A stretch of 64,000 nt of DNA from CAXBCP01 sp963977005 (GTDB lineage: Bacteria > Pseudomonadota > Alphaproteobacteria > MPNO01 > UBA830), in the NCBI GenBank assembly GCA_963977005.1, contig CAXBMQ010000001.1, forward strand, positions 310,001 to 374,000. The letters are read 5' to 3'. Below the pieces are notes generated by a model. That model searched no databases, had not been told where the DNA came from, and saw only the letters and a list, made by a program, of their open reading frames with translations. Within the stretch, counting starts at the first letter, position 1. Every line of letters begins with the position of its first letter. Both the position numbers and the translations under genes were made by a program. This document shows positions 43,485-52,046 of the stretch, one piece after another.

Positions 43485-44551
43485 TCGCCAAACACATCTT
43501 CATATTCCAGGCGCGCCAGATCCAGATCGTCGATCCGACCGACATCGAGCCAGTATTCCTTGACCGGAAAGACGGATGCCCGCTCGCCCTTTGAAATCAG
43601 GTTTTCGAACAATGTGGTCATATCGAAATAGGCGTTTTCCGGAATCGTATCCAAGAGCTCCGGGTTGAGGACATAAATCCCGGCATTGACGAAAAACTGC
43701 TGAACCGGCTTTTCGACAATGGATTTTACAAACTGGTTTTCCAGTTCGACGACCCCGAACGGTACCTGGAAATCGTATTCCCGGACGCACATCGTCGCGG
43801 CGGCGCCCTCCTGCAGGTGAAAATCCAGCAAGGCATCGAAATCGACCCTGGTCAGAAGATCGCCGTTCATGACGATGATCGGGCCCGTTGGCCGTTCTTC
43901 GATCAATCCCAACGCACCTGCCGTACCCAGTTTGGTCTTCTCTTCCAGATACCGGATTTCTGCGTTCCATGCGCTGCCGTCGCCAAAATGATTCCGGATC
44001 AGGTGCGCCTTGTAGTTCACCGCGAAATAGAACCGCCTGAAATTATACCGCTGGAAGTTTTCGACAATCGTTTCTAGCAGCGGTTTGCTTCCGATCGGCA
44101 GGAGCGGTTTGGGCATTGCCTCGGTCAAGGGGCGCAGACGTTTCCCTAGGCCCCCGGCCATGATCACCACCCAGTTTTCGACAGGCGCCTGTGGTTCCAG
44201 CAGGGAGTCGAGATGCACGATGGATACGACGCGATTGTCCGCATCCAGCACAGGCAACGCCCGGACCTTGTGCTGCCGCATTTTGGCGACCATCGCCTCT
44301 TCGGAATCCGACACTTGCGCGACATAAGGGGATTTCTGCATCACCGTCGCAACATGGGCTTCGAGAATATCCACCTTGCTGAGGATGGCGCGGCGAATAT
44401 CGCCGTCGGTCACCGTACCCAGAAGGCGGTCGTCCGAATCCACGACCACGCTGATCTGGCGGCGCCCGTTCGTGATCGTCTCCATCGTGTCGATCAGCGT
44501 GGTTTCGGGGCGTACCGAAATCTGTCGCCAGTTTGCCTGATCTTCAGTCAT
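43481..44551 (-). CDS. ptmE: CBS-domain sugar-phosphate nucleotidyltransferase, PtmE-like
   Basis: 356 residues. Two CBS motifs occupy about 10-115 (GRRQISVVVDSDD and KVRALPVLDADN). The nucleotidyltransferase domain starts IMAGGLGKRLRPLTEAMPKP near residue 130. VMNGDLLTRVDFD gives the metal-binding Asp, and FPVKEYWLDVGRIDDL the C-terminal motif. This is exactly the PtmE architecture, which makes GDP-GlcN(Ac) from the sugar phosphate in the GDP-linked legionaminic route. ATG 44551 overlaps the upstream acetyltransferase stop by 8 nt. The CBS domains may sense nucleotides. Confidence 0.85.
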   Translation of the reverse strand: MTEDQANWRQISVRPETTLIDTMETITNGRRQISVVVDSDDRLLGTVTDGDIRRAILSKVDILEAHVATVMQKSPYVAQVSDSEEAMVAKMRQHKVRALPVLDADNRVVSIVHLDSLLEPQAPVENWVVIMAGGLGKRLRPLTEAMPKPLLPIGSKPLLETIVENFQRYNFRRFYFAVNYKAHLIRNHFGDGSAWNAEIRYLEEKTKLGTAGALGLIEERPTGPIIVMNGDLLTRVDFDALLDFHLQEGAAATMCVREYDFQVPFGVVELENQFVKSIVEKPVQQFFVNAGIYVLNPELLDTIPENAYFDMTTLFENLISKGERASVFPVKEYWLDVGRIDDLDLARLEYEDVFGE

Positions 44552-45200
44552 CTGCCGGTTCCTGATCTCCTGCAGCTTCTCCGGCCGCCCGGGCATTTAC
44601 ACCATCTTTCAGATCGCGCGAGACAGCTGCGCCGGCGTTAATCCTGCAGTTTTTTCCCACGGTCACGCCGGGTGTGACGACCGCGGCAGCGCCGACGAGG
44701 GAGTTGCCGCCGATCGTGACATTGCCGCAGAGTGTCGCGCCAGGGGCTACGTGGGCAAAGGGTGCGATGATGCAATCATGATCGACACGCGCACCGGTAT
44801 TGACGATTGCGCCGCTACCGATGCGGCTCCCGGGCTGGATAACTGCCCCGGCCATGATCTGGGCACCGTCTTCCAGGATTACATCCGGTGCAATCACCGC
44901 GGACGGATGAATCAGTGTGACCGCCCGATAACCCCTGGCGGCAAATTTCGCCCATATCGAATGCCGGGTGTCGCCAAGCCGCGGCGCACCGACACCCAGT
45001 ACGATATCGAGATCGTCAGGCGAATACCTGTCGAGATACGCATCGCCGCCGACAATCGGGACGCCGCCAAGCGTATCGCCTTCATCATGCGCATCGGCAG
45101 TCAGCGCAAAGAGCACATTGCGCTGCATCTTCTGCAAGACATCGACGGCGACCCGGGCGTGGCCACCGGTACCTATCAGTGCGCAGGGCCTGGCCGTCAT
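44544..45200 (-). CDS. legH: NeuD/LegH-like sugar O/N-acetyltransferase
   Basis: 218 residues. An N-terminal Rossmann-like segment (ALIGTGGHARVAVDVL) precedes a left-handed beta-helix of hexapeptide repeats (HPSAVIAPDVILEDGAQIMA; IGSGAIVNTGARVDHDC), the trimeric acetyltransferase fold of NeuD, PglD and LegH. The His in VDHDC is the probable base. It should acetylate a 4-amino sugar or sialic-type product using acetyl-CoA. It sits between LegI and PtmE with overlaps at both ends. NeuD versus LegH cannot be fully separated by sequence alone; context favours LegH. Confidence 0.82.
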   Translation of the reverse strand: MTARPCALIGTGGHARVAVDVLQKMQRNVLFALTADAHDEGDTLGGVPIVGGDAYLDRYSPDDLDIVLGVGAPRLGDTRHSIWAKFAARGYRAVTLIHPSAVIAPDVILEDGAQIMAGAVIQPGSRIGSGAIVNTGARVDHDCIIAPFAHVAPGATLCGNVTIGGNSLVGAAAVVTPGVTVGKNCRINAGAAVSRDLKDGVNARAAGEAAGDQEPADD

Positions 45201-46267
45201 TCGTCCAGTGCCTCACCCGCATTCATCGACCGGGCAGCGCGGGTACCGAGGAATTCCCAGTAACGCATCGGCGAGATACCGCCTCCCGGACGCAATGCCC
45301 CCAGATTGGCTTCGGTAAAAACGTCGCCGGCGTCGACCGGCTGCAGGGCGACAAGGCTGCGGCGGGCGACGGCCATATTCGCCTGCTCCGAAGGCTTCGG
45401 TTCTTTCAACCCCTTTCCCAAAGCCGCCTCGACCTCCCGGATCGACGTGATCATTTTCGACAGATCCGCCGGTTCGAGCGAGGCGCGGTGGTCGGGGCCG
45501 GGGAGAGTCACGTCCATCGTGAAGTGCTTTTCGATGACTTCAGCGCCCAGGGCGGCAGCCGCCACCGGCACCGCGATACCGGCACTGTGATCCGACAATC
45601 CGACAGGAAGCCCGAAACCGGCGGAGAGCGTTCCCATGGCGTTCAAATCGATATCCGCGAACGGGGCAGGATATTCGGTCGTACAATGCAGAAGCGTCAC
45701 CTTGTCAGCGAGCCGGCGTTTCCCGTCCCCGGAAGCATATGCCGCCTCGAACGCGGCCTGCGCCGGCGTCTCAAAGCCCAGGTAACCAAAAGCAAGCACG
45801 CCCAGCGCCTGAGCGATTTCGTCCATGTTGGCCATGCCGGTCGACAGGATGGCGGGCAACCCGGTCCGTGCAGCCGCCAGCAGCAGAGGACCGTTGGTCA
45901 ATTCGCCCGAAGGAATCTTTATCCGGTCGATCTCCACATCCCCGACCAGAAAATCGAGACTTTCACGATCGAATGCGGTGGACATAAAGACCAGCCCCCG
46001 GTCCTGTGCACGCCGTTTCAGATCCTGATGCCATTCCCGGGGGAGCTCGAGCTTTTTCAGCAAATCGACATGCGATTCCGCCGGGTCCGTGGTCTTCGTC
46101 TGATAGACCGCTTTCCGGGCCGTGCCGCTGGCCACGGCATCGGCCCGAAATGTCTGAAATTTGATCGCGTCGGCACCGGCAACGGCCGCCGCATCAACAA
46201 GCCCGCGCGCCATATCCAGATCGCCATTGTGATTGACGCCCGCCTCGGCAATGACGAAAACGCCCAT
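45197..46267 (-). CDS. legI: N-acetylneuraminate/legionaminate synthase (NeuB/LegI)
   Basis: 356 residues. The TIM-barrel synthase domain holds the NeuB signature VFVIAEAGVNHNGDLDMA, then DAIKFQTF, RIKIPSGELTN, HCTTEYP and SDHSAG. The C-terminal SAF/antifreeze-like domain ends with FLGTRAARSMNAGEAL. It condenses PEP with an N-acyl amino sugar to the nine-carbon acid. ATG 46267 begins 1 nt after the LegG stop; GTG 46279 is an alternative. It is linked in LegG-LegI-LegH order, typical of legionaminic or related acid pathways. Confidence 0.88.
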   Translation of the reverse strand: MGVFVIAEAGVNHNGDLDMARGLVDAAAVAGADAIKFQTFRADAVASGTARKAVYQTKTTDPAESHVDLLKKLELPREWHQDLKRRAQDRGLVFMSTAFDRESLDFLVGDVEIDRIKIPSGELTNGPLLLAAARTGLPAILSTGMANMDEIAQALGVLAFGYLGFETPAQAAFEAAYASGDGKRRLADKVTLLHCTTEYPAPFADIDLNAMGTLSAGFGLPVGLSDHSAGIAVPVAAAALGAEVIEKHFTMDVTLPGPDHRASLEPADLSKMITSIREVEAALGKGLKEPKPSEQANMAVARRSLVALQPVDAGDVFTEANLGALRPGGGISPMRYWEFLGTRAARSMNAGEALDE

Positions 46268-46268
46268 G

Positions 46269-47441
46269 TCAGCCGACACATCCGTGCTTGAGATCGTAGA
46301 ACGGCTTCTTTCCGAAATGAGCCAGGTCTGCTGATTTCAGGACCGGGAGAATCCTGTCCGCGGCGCCGCCGTTTCCATAGGGCGACACCATGCCCTTTAG
46401 CGTATTGCGAAATGCCCGCGTCTGCGATTTCTCCACCGCCGCCCGTATCTCGGCACGCGTCGGTCCGCAATCCAGAATACTCTGCGCCCGCAACCGGCCT
46501 TTCTGGCGATCGCCGATATTGATCGTCGGCACGGGAAAAGCCGGCGCTTCGATTATACCGCTGGATGAGTTGCCGATGACCGCGGCGCTATGCGACATCG
46601 CGCTCAGATAGTTCATCTGACCCAGAGATTGCCTCAGCAGAACCCTTTCCGGGTTGGCGCGCGCGAAATCGTCCAGCCGGGACGATATCGCCGAATGTCC
46701 CGGATCGGCATTCACCCCGGTAACGACAAGCCTGTGTTGGGGGAAATCTTCCAGCGCGGCGAGTAGCTCCCCGATAGCCGCCGTGGGGGAGAGATCGCCC
46801 AGCGTTTCAGGATGATAGGTGATGAGAAAAAAATCATCTTCGAGCGAAAAACCGATTGCTGCCGACAAAGCCGACCGGTCGGAAAGTTCGCGCATGAAAA
46901 TATTGTCCAGGCCTATGGCACCGCTATTCCAGACGCGGTCGGGATGTTCGCCCGTCTGGATGACACGTTGCCGGTACGGCTCGGCGGCGGTGAAGTGCAG
47001 GTAGGACATTTTGGTTATGGCATGGCGCATCGCATCGTCGAGCGCGCCTTCTGTTACTTCCCCGCCATGAATATGAGCGATGGGAATCCGCGACAGAAGG
47101 GCTGCTTGTGCGGCCGCCAATATTTCATACCGGTCGCCCAACAGCACAACGACATCGGGCCGAAGGTTCGCGAAGCATTCGGCCACCCCGGTCAGCGCGC
47201 GCGCCATGGCACCTGCAACCTCGACCGGTGAATCTCCGGCAATGTCGAGCGGCACTTTGCCATCGATGGAAAATCCGTCCTCTTCGATAAACCGAGCGGT
47301 TGCGCCGAAGGACATATCGAGATGCGTGCCGGTCACGATGACCTGGATTTCAAGATCCGCATCGCCCGCGACTTTTTTCATAAGCGGAAAAAGCAGCCCG
47401 TAATCGGCGCGCGACCCCGTAACGAAACAGATTTTGCGCAA
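46269..47441 (-). CDS. legG: UDP-N-acetyl sugar 2-epimerase, hydrolysing (NeuC/LegG-like)
   Basis: About 390 residues. The N-terminal VTGSRADYGLLFPL is the hydrolysing 2-epimerase signature. VVLLGDRYEILAAA follows, then HIHGGEVTEGALDDAMRH with catalytic acid/base candidates and SSSGIIEAP at the C-terminal nucleotide site. It would release the N-acetyl sugar after inversion at C-2. TTG 47441 is the likely start: no ATG is available, and the longer frame would overlap the aminotransferase deeply. LegG, LegI and LegC are adjacent, as in Campylobacter and Legionella. Confidence 0.86.
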   Translation of the reverse strand: MRKICFVTGSRADYGLLFPLMKKVAGDADLEIQVIVTGTHLDMSFGATARFIEEDGFSIDGKVPLDIAGDSPVEVAGAMARALTGVAECFANLRPDVVVLLGDRYEILAAAQAALLSRIPIAHIHGGEVTEGALDDAMRHAITKMSYLHFTAAEPYRQRVIQTGEHPDRVWNSGAIGLDNIFMRELSDRSALSAAIGFSLEDDFFLITYHPETLGDLSPTAAIGELLAALEDFPQHRLVVTGVNADPGHSAISSRLDDFARANPERVLLRQSLGQMNYLSAMSHSAAVIGNSSSGIIEAPAFPVPTINIGDRQKGRLRAQSILDCGPTRAEIRAAVEKSQTRAFRNTLKGMVSPYGNGGAADRILPVLKSADLAHFGKKPFYDLKHGCVG

Positions 47442-47446
47442 TTGCT

Positions 47447-48652
47447 TCAGCCCGCCACGTCCGCCAGATGCGGACTGCTCGGAAGCTTGATCAGACGCCT
47501 GTACAGACTCTCGGTCACCGGCGCCGGCATAGCCGGACAATGTGCGTAGGGCTGCAGCGAATGCAGCGGCTTCCACGCCGAACGGGTCATGATCCCGCGC
47601 GCATGGCATAATCGGTGTATTTCATCACGCAGACCTTCCTGCGCCGGGTCGAGCAGGATCGCGTTGAGCCAGTAACTGCTGACGGTGCCAGGCGGTTCCG
47701 CGACAAAGGCGACTTCGCCTATACTGGCCAGAGCCGCCTGATAGCGCTCCGCCAACACGCGCTTGCGGGCGAGAAACCCGGAAAGTTTCTCAAGCTGGGC
47801 GCATCCAAGGGCGGCATTCAGATTGGGCATCCGGTAATTGAATCCGATTGCGTCATGATCGAATTCCCAGGCATGGGGCTTTTTTGCGGTCGTCGTCAGG
47901 TGTTTTGCCCTTGCGCCGATTTCAGGGTCGTTCGTGATGACGGCACCGCCGCCGCCGGTCGTGATGGTCTTGTTGCCGTTGAAGCTGAGCGCGCCGACCA
48001 GTCCGAACGTACCGGTATGGCGCCCGTCGCGATATCCGCCCAGCGATTCTGCGGCATCTTCAACGACCGTCAGACCGAATTGCGACGCAACGTCGAGGAG
48101 CGCCGTCATCTCTGCGGGGTGTCCGAGTATATGCGCAACGACCAGGGCCCGTATCCGCCGGCCGGTCTCCCGGTTGACGGCAATGCCATCCTGGCAGTCG
48201 AGCACGTCCGCGAGATATTTTTCGAGCGCCGGCGGGTCTACCGCCAGCGTCCGTTCGTTCACGTCGACAAAATGCGGGAGCGCCGCACATTGCGAAACGG
48301 CGTTTGCGGTCGCAACGAAACCGAAGGCCGGCACCAGCACTTCCTCGCCGGGCTGTACGCCGGCGAGGTGAAGCGCCGTGTGCAGCGCAGCCGTTCCATT
48401 CACTGTCGCGACCGCGGATTTAGCCCCGGTTGTTTCGCACAGCATTTCCTCGAACCTGTCGACGAACTTGCCGACCGACGACACCCAGCCGGTCTCGATG
48501 CATTCGGCGACATAATCGCGCTCGGTATCCGAGAATTCCGGCTCGTGCAGAACGCCGCCCGCGGGCACAACGCCCAGGAGCGCGTCGATCAAGCGCGGGA
48601 TGAATTCGGAAACCGGACGTCCCTCCGCATTCGCGACGGCGCTATCGGTCAC
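47447..48652 (-). CDS. legC: LegC-family sugar aminotransferase
   Basis: 401 residues of the DegT/DnrJ/EryC1/StrS fold I family. The internal aldimine Lys lies in LSFNGNKTITTGGGGAV, the cofactor-binding Asp in VEDAAESLGG, and GFNYRMPNLNAALG is a LegC-type segment. It would transfer an amino group from glutamate to a 4-keto sugar. The GTG start overlaps the SDR stop (GTGA). Distinguishing it from PseC is reasonable because the neighbours are the LegG/PtmE set rather than the PseB set. Confidence 0.86.
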   Translation of the reverse strand: MTDSAVANAEGRPVSEFIPRLIDALLGVVPAGGVLHEPEFSDTERDYVAECIETGWVSSVGKFVDRFEEMLCETTGAKSAVATVNGTAALHTALHLAGVQPGEEVLVPAFGFVATANAVSQCAALPHFVDVNERTLAVDPPALEKYLADVLDCQDGIAVNRETGRRIRALVVAHILGHPAEMTALLDVASQFGLTVVEDAAESLGGYRDGRHTGTFGLVGALSFNGNKTITTGGGGAVITNDPEIGARAKHLTTTAKKPHAWEFDHDAIGFNYRMPNLNAALGCAQLEKLSGFLARKRVLAERYQAALASIGEVAFVAEPPGTVSSYWLNAILLDPAQEGLRDEIHRLCHARGIMTRSAWKPLHSLQPYAHCPAMPAPVTESLYRRLIKLPSSPHLADVAG

Positions 48653-49665
48653 GAATACTCGATTTCGTAATTGCCATGAAAATTGCGCCGCGCATCCACC
48701 CGGTCAAACAGATGCTGGTCCAGCGCGTCGGCGAGTTCCGCGATACCTTCCTGAACGGTAAATGACGGCGTAAAGCCCAGCCGGCTGGAAATCTTGGCAA
48801 AATCGACGCGGTAATTGCGCGGGTCCGATCCCTGCTCCTGGTATTTGACGCGGGCTGCCGGAATGCGCTTGACGATTTCATCGACGATCATGCGCTTGGT
48901 GAAATTGTTCACATCGCCTCCCGCATTGAAGACCTCGAACGACACGTCTTCAGCCGGGGCGGCGAGGACACGGCCGGCAACGTCGGCGAAATCCTGGACG
49001 TGGCAATATGGCCGCCACGTATCCGGATCGTATACCAGCAGTTCCCTGCCCAGCCAGACTTCGCGGACGAATTCGCTGATCGTCAAATCGAACCGCATGC
49101 GCGGCGACAGCCCGAAAGCCGTTGCGAAGCGCAGAACGGTTGGCGTGTAGTCGACCGAGCCCTTCAGCCCGAGCAGCGTCCGTTCGATTTCGACTTTCGC
49201 CTTTGCGTAAAGCGAAAGCGGCGCCAGTTCGAATTCTTCGGACGCGATCTGATCGCCTTTGATCAAACCGTAATTCGAACATGTCGAGACGAAAATGACC
49301 CGGTTCAGTCCACGTCCGTTCAGCAGCGGGATACCCCCGGTATAGGCGTCTTCGTTGATCTTCCGGGATTCCGACGGGTATGTCTTGGTGATCGGATCAC
49401 CGACCAGACCGGCCAGAAAGATGACGTCCGTCATGCCGGCCAGGGCGTCGGATAAAACCTGCGGGTTGGCAAAATCACCGTAGATAAATCGATAGGACGG
49501 ATCGTTGACCCACGGCAATACCGTTTCCGAATTGTCGTACAGAAGGCGGTCGAGAGTCGTGACCCGGTAGCCTGCACTCAGCAGACGGGGCGTGATGACG
49601 GAACCGATATAACCGGCACCGCCGACAATCAGAACGGATCGCTGATCACCTGATGTTGTATTCAT
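48649..49665 (-). CDS. Extended SDR (NAD-dependent epimerase-like) in LegB position
   Basis: 338 residues. The coenzyme loop is VGGAGYIGSVI (residues 14-24), the middle active-site region reads STCSNYG (127-133), and the Tyr-Lys pair is in SLYAKAK (Y153, K157). Dehydratases of the LegB/RmlB type carry an Asp-Glu pair in place of C-S here, so 4,6-dehydration is unlikely. It occupies the position of LegB in the order, but probably does a different reduction or epimerisation. The dehydratase may be elsewhere in the genome. ATG 49665 and the overlap with the aminotransferase indicate coupling. Confidence 0.8.
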   Translation of the reverse strand: MNTTSGDQRSVLIVGGAGYIGSVITPRLLSAGYRVTTLDRLLYDNSETVLPWVNDPSYRFIYGDFANPQVLSDALAGMTDVIFLAGLVGDPITKTYPSESRKINEDAYTGGIPLLNGRGLNRVIFVSTCSNYGLIKGDQIASEEFELAPLSLYAKAKVEIERTLLGLKGSVDYTPTVLRFATAFGLSPRMRFDLTISEFVREVWLGRELLVYDPDTWRPYCHVQDFADVAGRVLAAPAEDVSFEVFNAGGDVNNFTKRMIVDEIVKRIPAARVKYQEQGSDPRNYRVDFAKISSRLGFTPSFTVQEGIAELADALDQHLFDRVDARRNFHGNYEIEYS

Positions 49666-49713
49666 GGTATTATCGTAATTTCTCTTTGATTTGAGCGGAT
49701 GAGGGACAGACGG

Positions 49714-50457
49714 TCAGGCGGCGCCGACGGCTCCGAAGGCACCGAACAGTCGCAGAAACAGGACAGTCGAATACCCCCCTATGAGTATCGTGAACACACG
49801 GTCGAAGACGGGCGACGTGATTGCTTCGAAGACGTGCCGTTCGATGATCACGAAGATCGCCCCCGCAAGAAGCGCATAGCCCAGCTGTTCGACATGCATG
49901 ACCCCGGGGGTCAGGACCGCGAGCACGGTCAGCTGGATCGTTGCAAAACAAAGGTAGCAAAACGCAATCCGGCCGCGGATCGCGACCTTGTCGTCAAATG
50001 TGCTGGCGGCGAAAATCGCAAGAAGGCCGCCGCCCAGATTGGACAGCCCGTGGACGATGCCGATCGCGAGCAGCCAGACCCGGGGGAACCGCCGTACGTT
50101 GTCTTCCAGAAACCGGCCGCTGTTCGGCAATAGCCGGATGACGACATAGGCCAGCAGCATCAACGCGACAAAGAGCTCCAGCTCGACATCCAGGCCGGTC
50201 GACAAACCGATGACCAGAACGATTCCGAGAGGGAGCAGACACCAGAGTCCGAATTCTCCGACCCACTGCGCCGTGGGCAAAGTGCCGCGAAGCACCTGAA
50301 GCAGGCTTACGGCGATCGACGCGGGCAACACGATCGACAGCGTATCCGGAAACGAATACCCGAGAATGAGAAGCGTCGGCGTTCCGAGGAACAGGATGCC
50401 TATGCCGAACACCGATTGGAGCGCCGCAAAGACGGCTATGATGAGAATTTCGATCAA
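49714..50457 (-). CDS. TauE/SafE-family membrane anion exporter
   Basis: 247 residues with about eight hydrophobic helices (for example TLSIVLPASIAVSLLQVL and GLSNLGGGLLAIFAA). This is the duplicated small-helix pattern of the TauE/SafE family, which moves sulfite, sulfoacetate or related sulfur anions out of the cell. A TTG at 50457 is the apparent start; no ATG is nearby and the ribosome site is weak. It lies just downstream of the antiterminator gene at the head of the long minus-strand set, which includes sulfation genes. That hints at removal of excess sulfur anions; the substrate is unproven. Confidence 0.75.
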   Translation of the reverse strand: MIEILIIAVFAALQSVFGIGILFLGTPTLLILGYSFPDTLSIVLPASIAVSLLQVLRGTLPTAQWVGEFGLWCLLPLGIVLVIGLSTGLDVELELFVALMLLAYVVIRLLPNSGRFLEDNVRRFPRVWLLAIGIVHGLSNLGGGLLAIFAASTFDDKVAIRGRIAFCYLCFATIQLTVLAVLTPGVMHVEQLGYALLAGAIFVIIERHVFEAITSPVFDRVFTILIGGYSTVLFLRLFGAFGAVGAA

Positions 50458-50585
50458 TACTTACTGCTGGATTTTCTGCTTTCGCCGAACCGGCGATCTT
50501 CGCGATTTTCCACGCTACCGCAGTCCGGGTGAATCGCTTCCCCCGGGCCGGTCGATTTAAAGTCAGCCCCGTCGGGGCCGGGACG

Positions 50586-51146
50586 TCACGCGTGCGCGCT
50601 GATGACGTCCAGATTTACCTTCGCCCTGACCTGCCGGCCCATGAGGTCGAGCAGGATGACCACACGCTGGTCGTCCGTCGCACCGTAAAACCGCCCGATA
50701 TGATCGGCGAACGCGCCGGACATGATCTGTACTTCCGCGCCTTTTTCGAACGGAACCTTCCGGCCGGTCATGACCAGCCCCCGATCGTCTTCCTCGTTTC
50801 GCAGGGCATCGACGATGCCGGGCGGCACCGGCACAGGGCCGCGCTCATCGCAAATCAGATGTGCGACGCCAATGGTTGAATTGATCGCACGCCATCTCTG
50901 GTCGGGCCCGCTCATGGCGACGAACAAATAGGTCGGAAAAAGCGGCCGCGGCTGCCAGCTGACCCGGCGAGCATGACTGATCCGCCGCAGATAACGCGGC
51001 AGGTAAACGGCGAAGCCCTGGCGCCGAAGATGGAACAACGCCTTCTGCTCACCGTTCGGATGGGTCTTGGCCACGTACCAGCGCGCGGGGGCGTCGGTAT
51101 CAGCGGTCACGTCGTCGGAAGACTGCCCGGTTGCGCGATCAGTCAT
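50586..51146 (-). CDS. NusG-like transcription antitermination factor (RfaH/LoaP type)
   Basis: 186 residues. The NGN domain carries the conserved RWYVAKTHPNGEQKALFHL start and PRPLFPTYLFVAM. A KOW-like C-terminal region contains PFEKGAEVQIMSGAFADH and ends ALMGRQV-type residues (LDLMGRQVRAK). Housekeeping NusG is normally next to secE, so this is a specialised paralogue. Such factors let RNA polymerase read through very long polysaccharide operons. It is encoded in the first coupled pair, overlapping the winged-helix gene by 8 nt. I see no clear ops element. Confidence 0.85.
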   Translation of the reverse strand: MTDRATGQSSDDVTADTDAPARWYVAKTHPNGEQKALFHLRRQGFAVYLPRYLRRISHARRVSWQPRPLFPTYLFVAMSGPDQRWRAINSTIGVAHLICDERGPVPVPPGIVDALRNEEDDRGLVMTGRKVPFEKGAEVQIMSGAFADHIGRFYGATDDQRVVILLDLMGRQVRAKVNLDVISAHA

Positions 51147-51795
51147 GTGTCAGCACCGGCGGCTTGCGCGACACCTTGAGCATCGGCGCGGTCAGAACCC
51201 GCTCCGGCGGGATCGCCTTGCTGAGCCCATCGAAGACCCGTTGTGCATTCTGAATATCGGTGACGACAACCGCATGGACTTTTTTCAGATCGGTCAGGCG
51301 CCGAACGACCGGTAATCCGGCAAATCGCTCCGGCGCGTCTCCATCTGCGGAGGTGTCGATAATGCCGACGATTTCCACATCCGAGCCCTCGCGGCGGCAG
51401 AGCGTAAAAATTTCTGCGAGATCGCCACACCCGGCAAGGGCGACGCGCGTCCACCGGCGTTCTTCGCAGGACTGGAAAAGCGCGGCACACTGTTCACGCG
51501 ATGAACGGAAAAAATTGAAAGACATCGAGAGATAATCGGCCGTCAGCCGGCTTTTCTCCGCAAACCCCTGGGGCGTCAGGTAATACGCATACCGGTTCGC
51601 CGGAATATGCTGAACCTTTACAAAGCCCTTTTTGACGCAGCGCTTGAGGTAGGCATTTGCGAGTCCGAGGGCGATCCCGAGTTCCTGGGAAATCGCCCGC
51701 TGCGTCGCCCGATCGTCTTCCTCGATCGCGCTGAGAACCCCGAGCGTAATGACATTCGGATCGTTCTCGCCGGTTTTGCTGCTGCCGTTCGCCAT
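51139..51795 (-). CDS. Winged helix-turn-helix regulator with C-terminal ligand/sensor-like domain
   Basis: 218 residues. The N-terminal wHTH is seen in VLSAIEEDDRATQRAISQEL and KRCVKKGFVKVQ, followed by YYLTPQGFAEKSRL. The second half, RVALAGCGDLAEIFTLC and VEIVGIIDTSADG, looks like a Rossmann-type CoA/nucleotide-binding fold. It heads the long minus-strand set. ATG 51795 is chosen over a GTG 20 codons upstream because homologous proteins begin near the former. Inverted repeats cluster in its promoter, so self-regulation is likely. Signal unknown. Confidence 0.8.
   Translation of the reverse strand: MANGSSKTGENDPNVITLGVLSAIEEDDRATQRAISQELGIALGLANAYLKRCVKKGFVKVQHIPANRYAYYLTPQGFAEKSRLTADYLSMSFNFFRSSREQCAALFQSCEERRWTRVALAGCGDLAEIFTLCRREGSDVEIVGIIDTSADGDAPERFAGLPVVRRLTDLKKVHAVVVTDIQNAQRVFDGLSKAIPPERVLTAPMLKVSRKPPVLTHD
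51492..51506. promoter_or_regulatory. Imperfect operator-like inverted repeat inside the regulator gene
   Basis: GTTCAC-GCG-ATGAAC matches the promoter repeats with one central-arm mismatch. It lies within the coding sequence, so it may be chance or a roadblock site. Confidence 0.35.
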
Positions 51796-51860
51796 ATTAA
51801 CGGATTCTGCCAGGAAGCTTTGAGGAAGACTTGGTCTGCGCCGCAAAGGCACCACGATTT

Positions 51861-51875
51861 GTTCACAGCGTGAAC
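51861..51875. promoter_or_regulatory. Operator repeat 1 (perfect palindrome)
   Basis: GTTCAC-AGC-GTGAAC is a perfect 6+3+6 inverted repeat. It is the first of three sites with starts at exactly 23-bp steps (51861, 51884, 51907), placed in the regulator leader. Confidence 0.7.
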
Positions 51876-51883
51876 GGAGTATC

Positions 51884-51898
51884 GTTCAGATGGTGAAC
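51884..51898. promoter_or_regulatory. Operator repeat 2
   Basis: GTTCAG-ATG-GTGAAC has one arm mismatch from the perfect copy. It overlaps the candidate -10 of the regulator promoter. Confidence 0.65.
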
Positions 51899-51926
51899 AT
51901 TACTGCGTTCATTGTGTGAACGTCAA
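51897..51926 (-). promoter_or_regulatory. Candidate promoter of the regulator-headed minus-strand set
   Basis: On the minus strand, TTGACG (51921-51926) and TAATGT (51897-51902) are separated by 18 nt. The -35 is a good match and the -10 a moderate one. Operator repeat 3 lies in the spacer, which fits autorepression. Confidence 0.45.
51907..51921. promoter_or_regulatory. Operator repeat 3
   Basis: GTTCAT-TGT-GTGAAC, one arm mismatch. It fills the spacer between the candidate -35 and -10 of the minus-strand promoter. Confidence 0.65.
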
Positions 51927-51999
51927 GTCCGGATTCCATCCCGGCTTTTGCCGATTCACACGGATTCACCATGTCATATAAAGTGATTCGGCATAAGGC

Positions 52000-52014
52000 G
52001 TTCATCGCGTGAAT
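52000..52014. promoter_or_regulatory. Operator repeat 4, near the divergent gene
   Basis: GTTCAT-CGC-GTGAAT keeps the same arms with changed outer bases. It lies 93 bp from repeat 3 and 33 bp before the plus-strand -35, so the regulator may also control the dehydrogenase gene. Confidence 0.55.
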
Positions 52015-52046
52015 CACGCGATAAGGGGAACAACACGCCGCATTTG

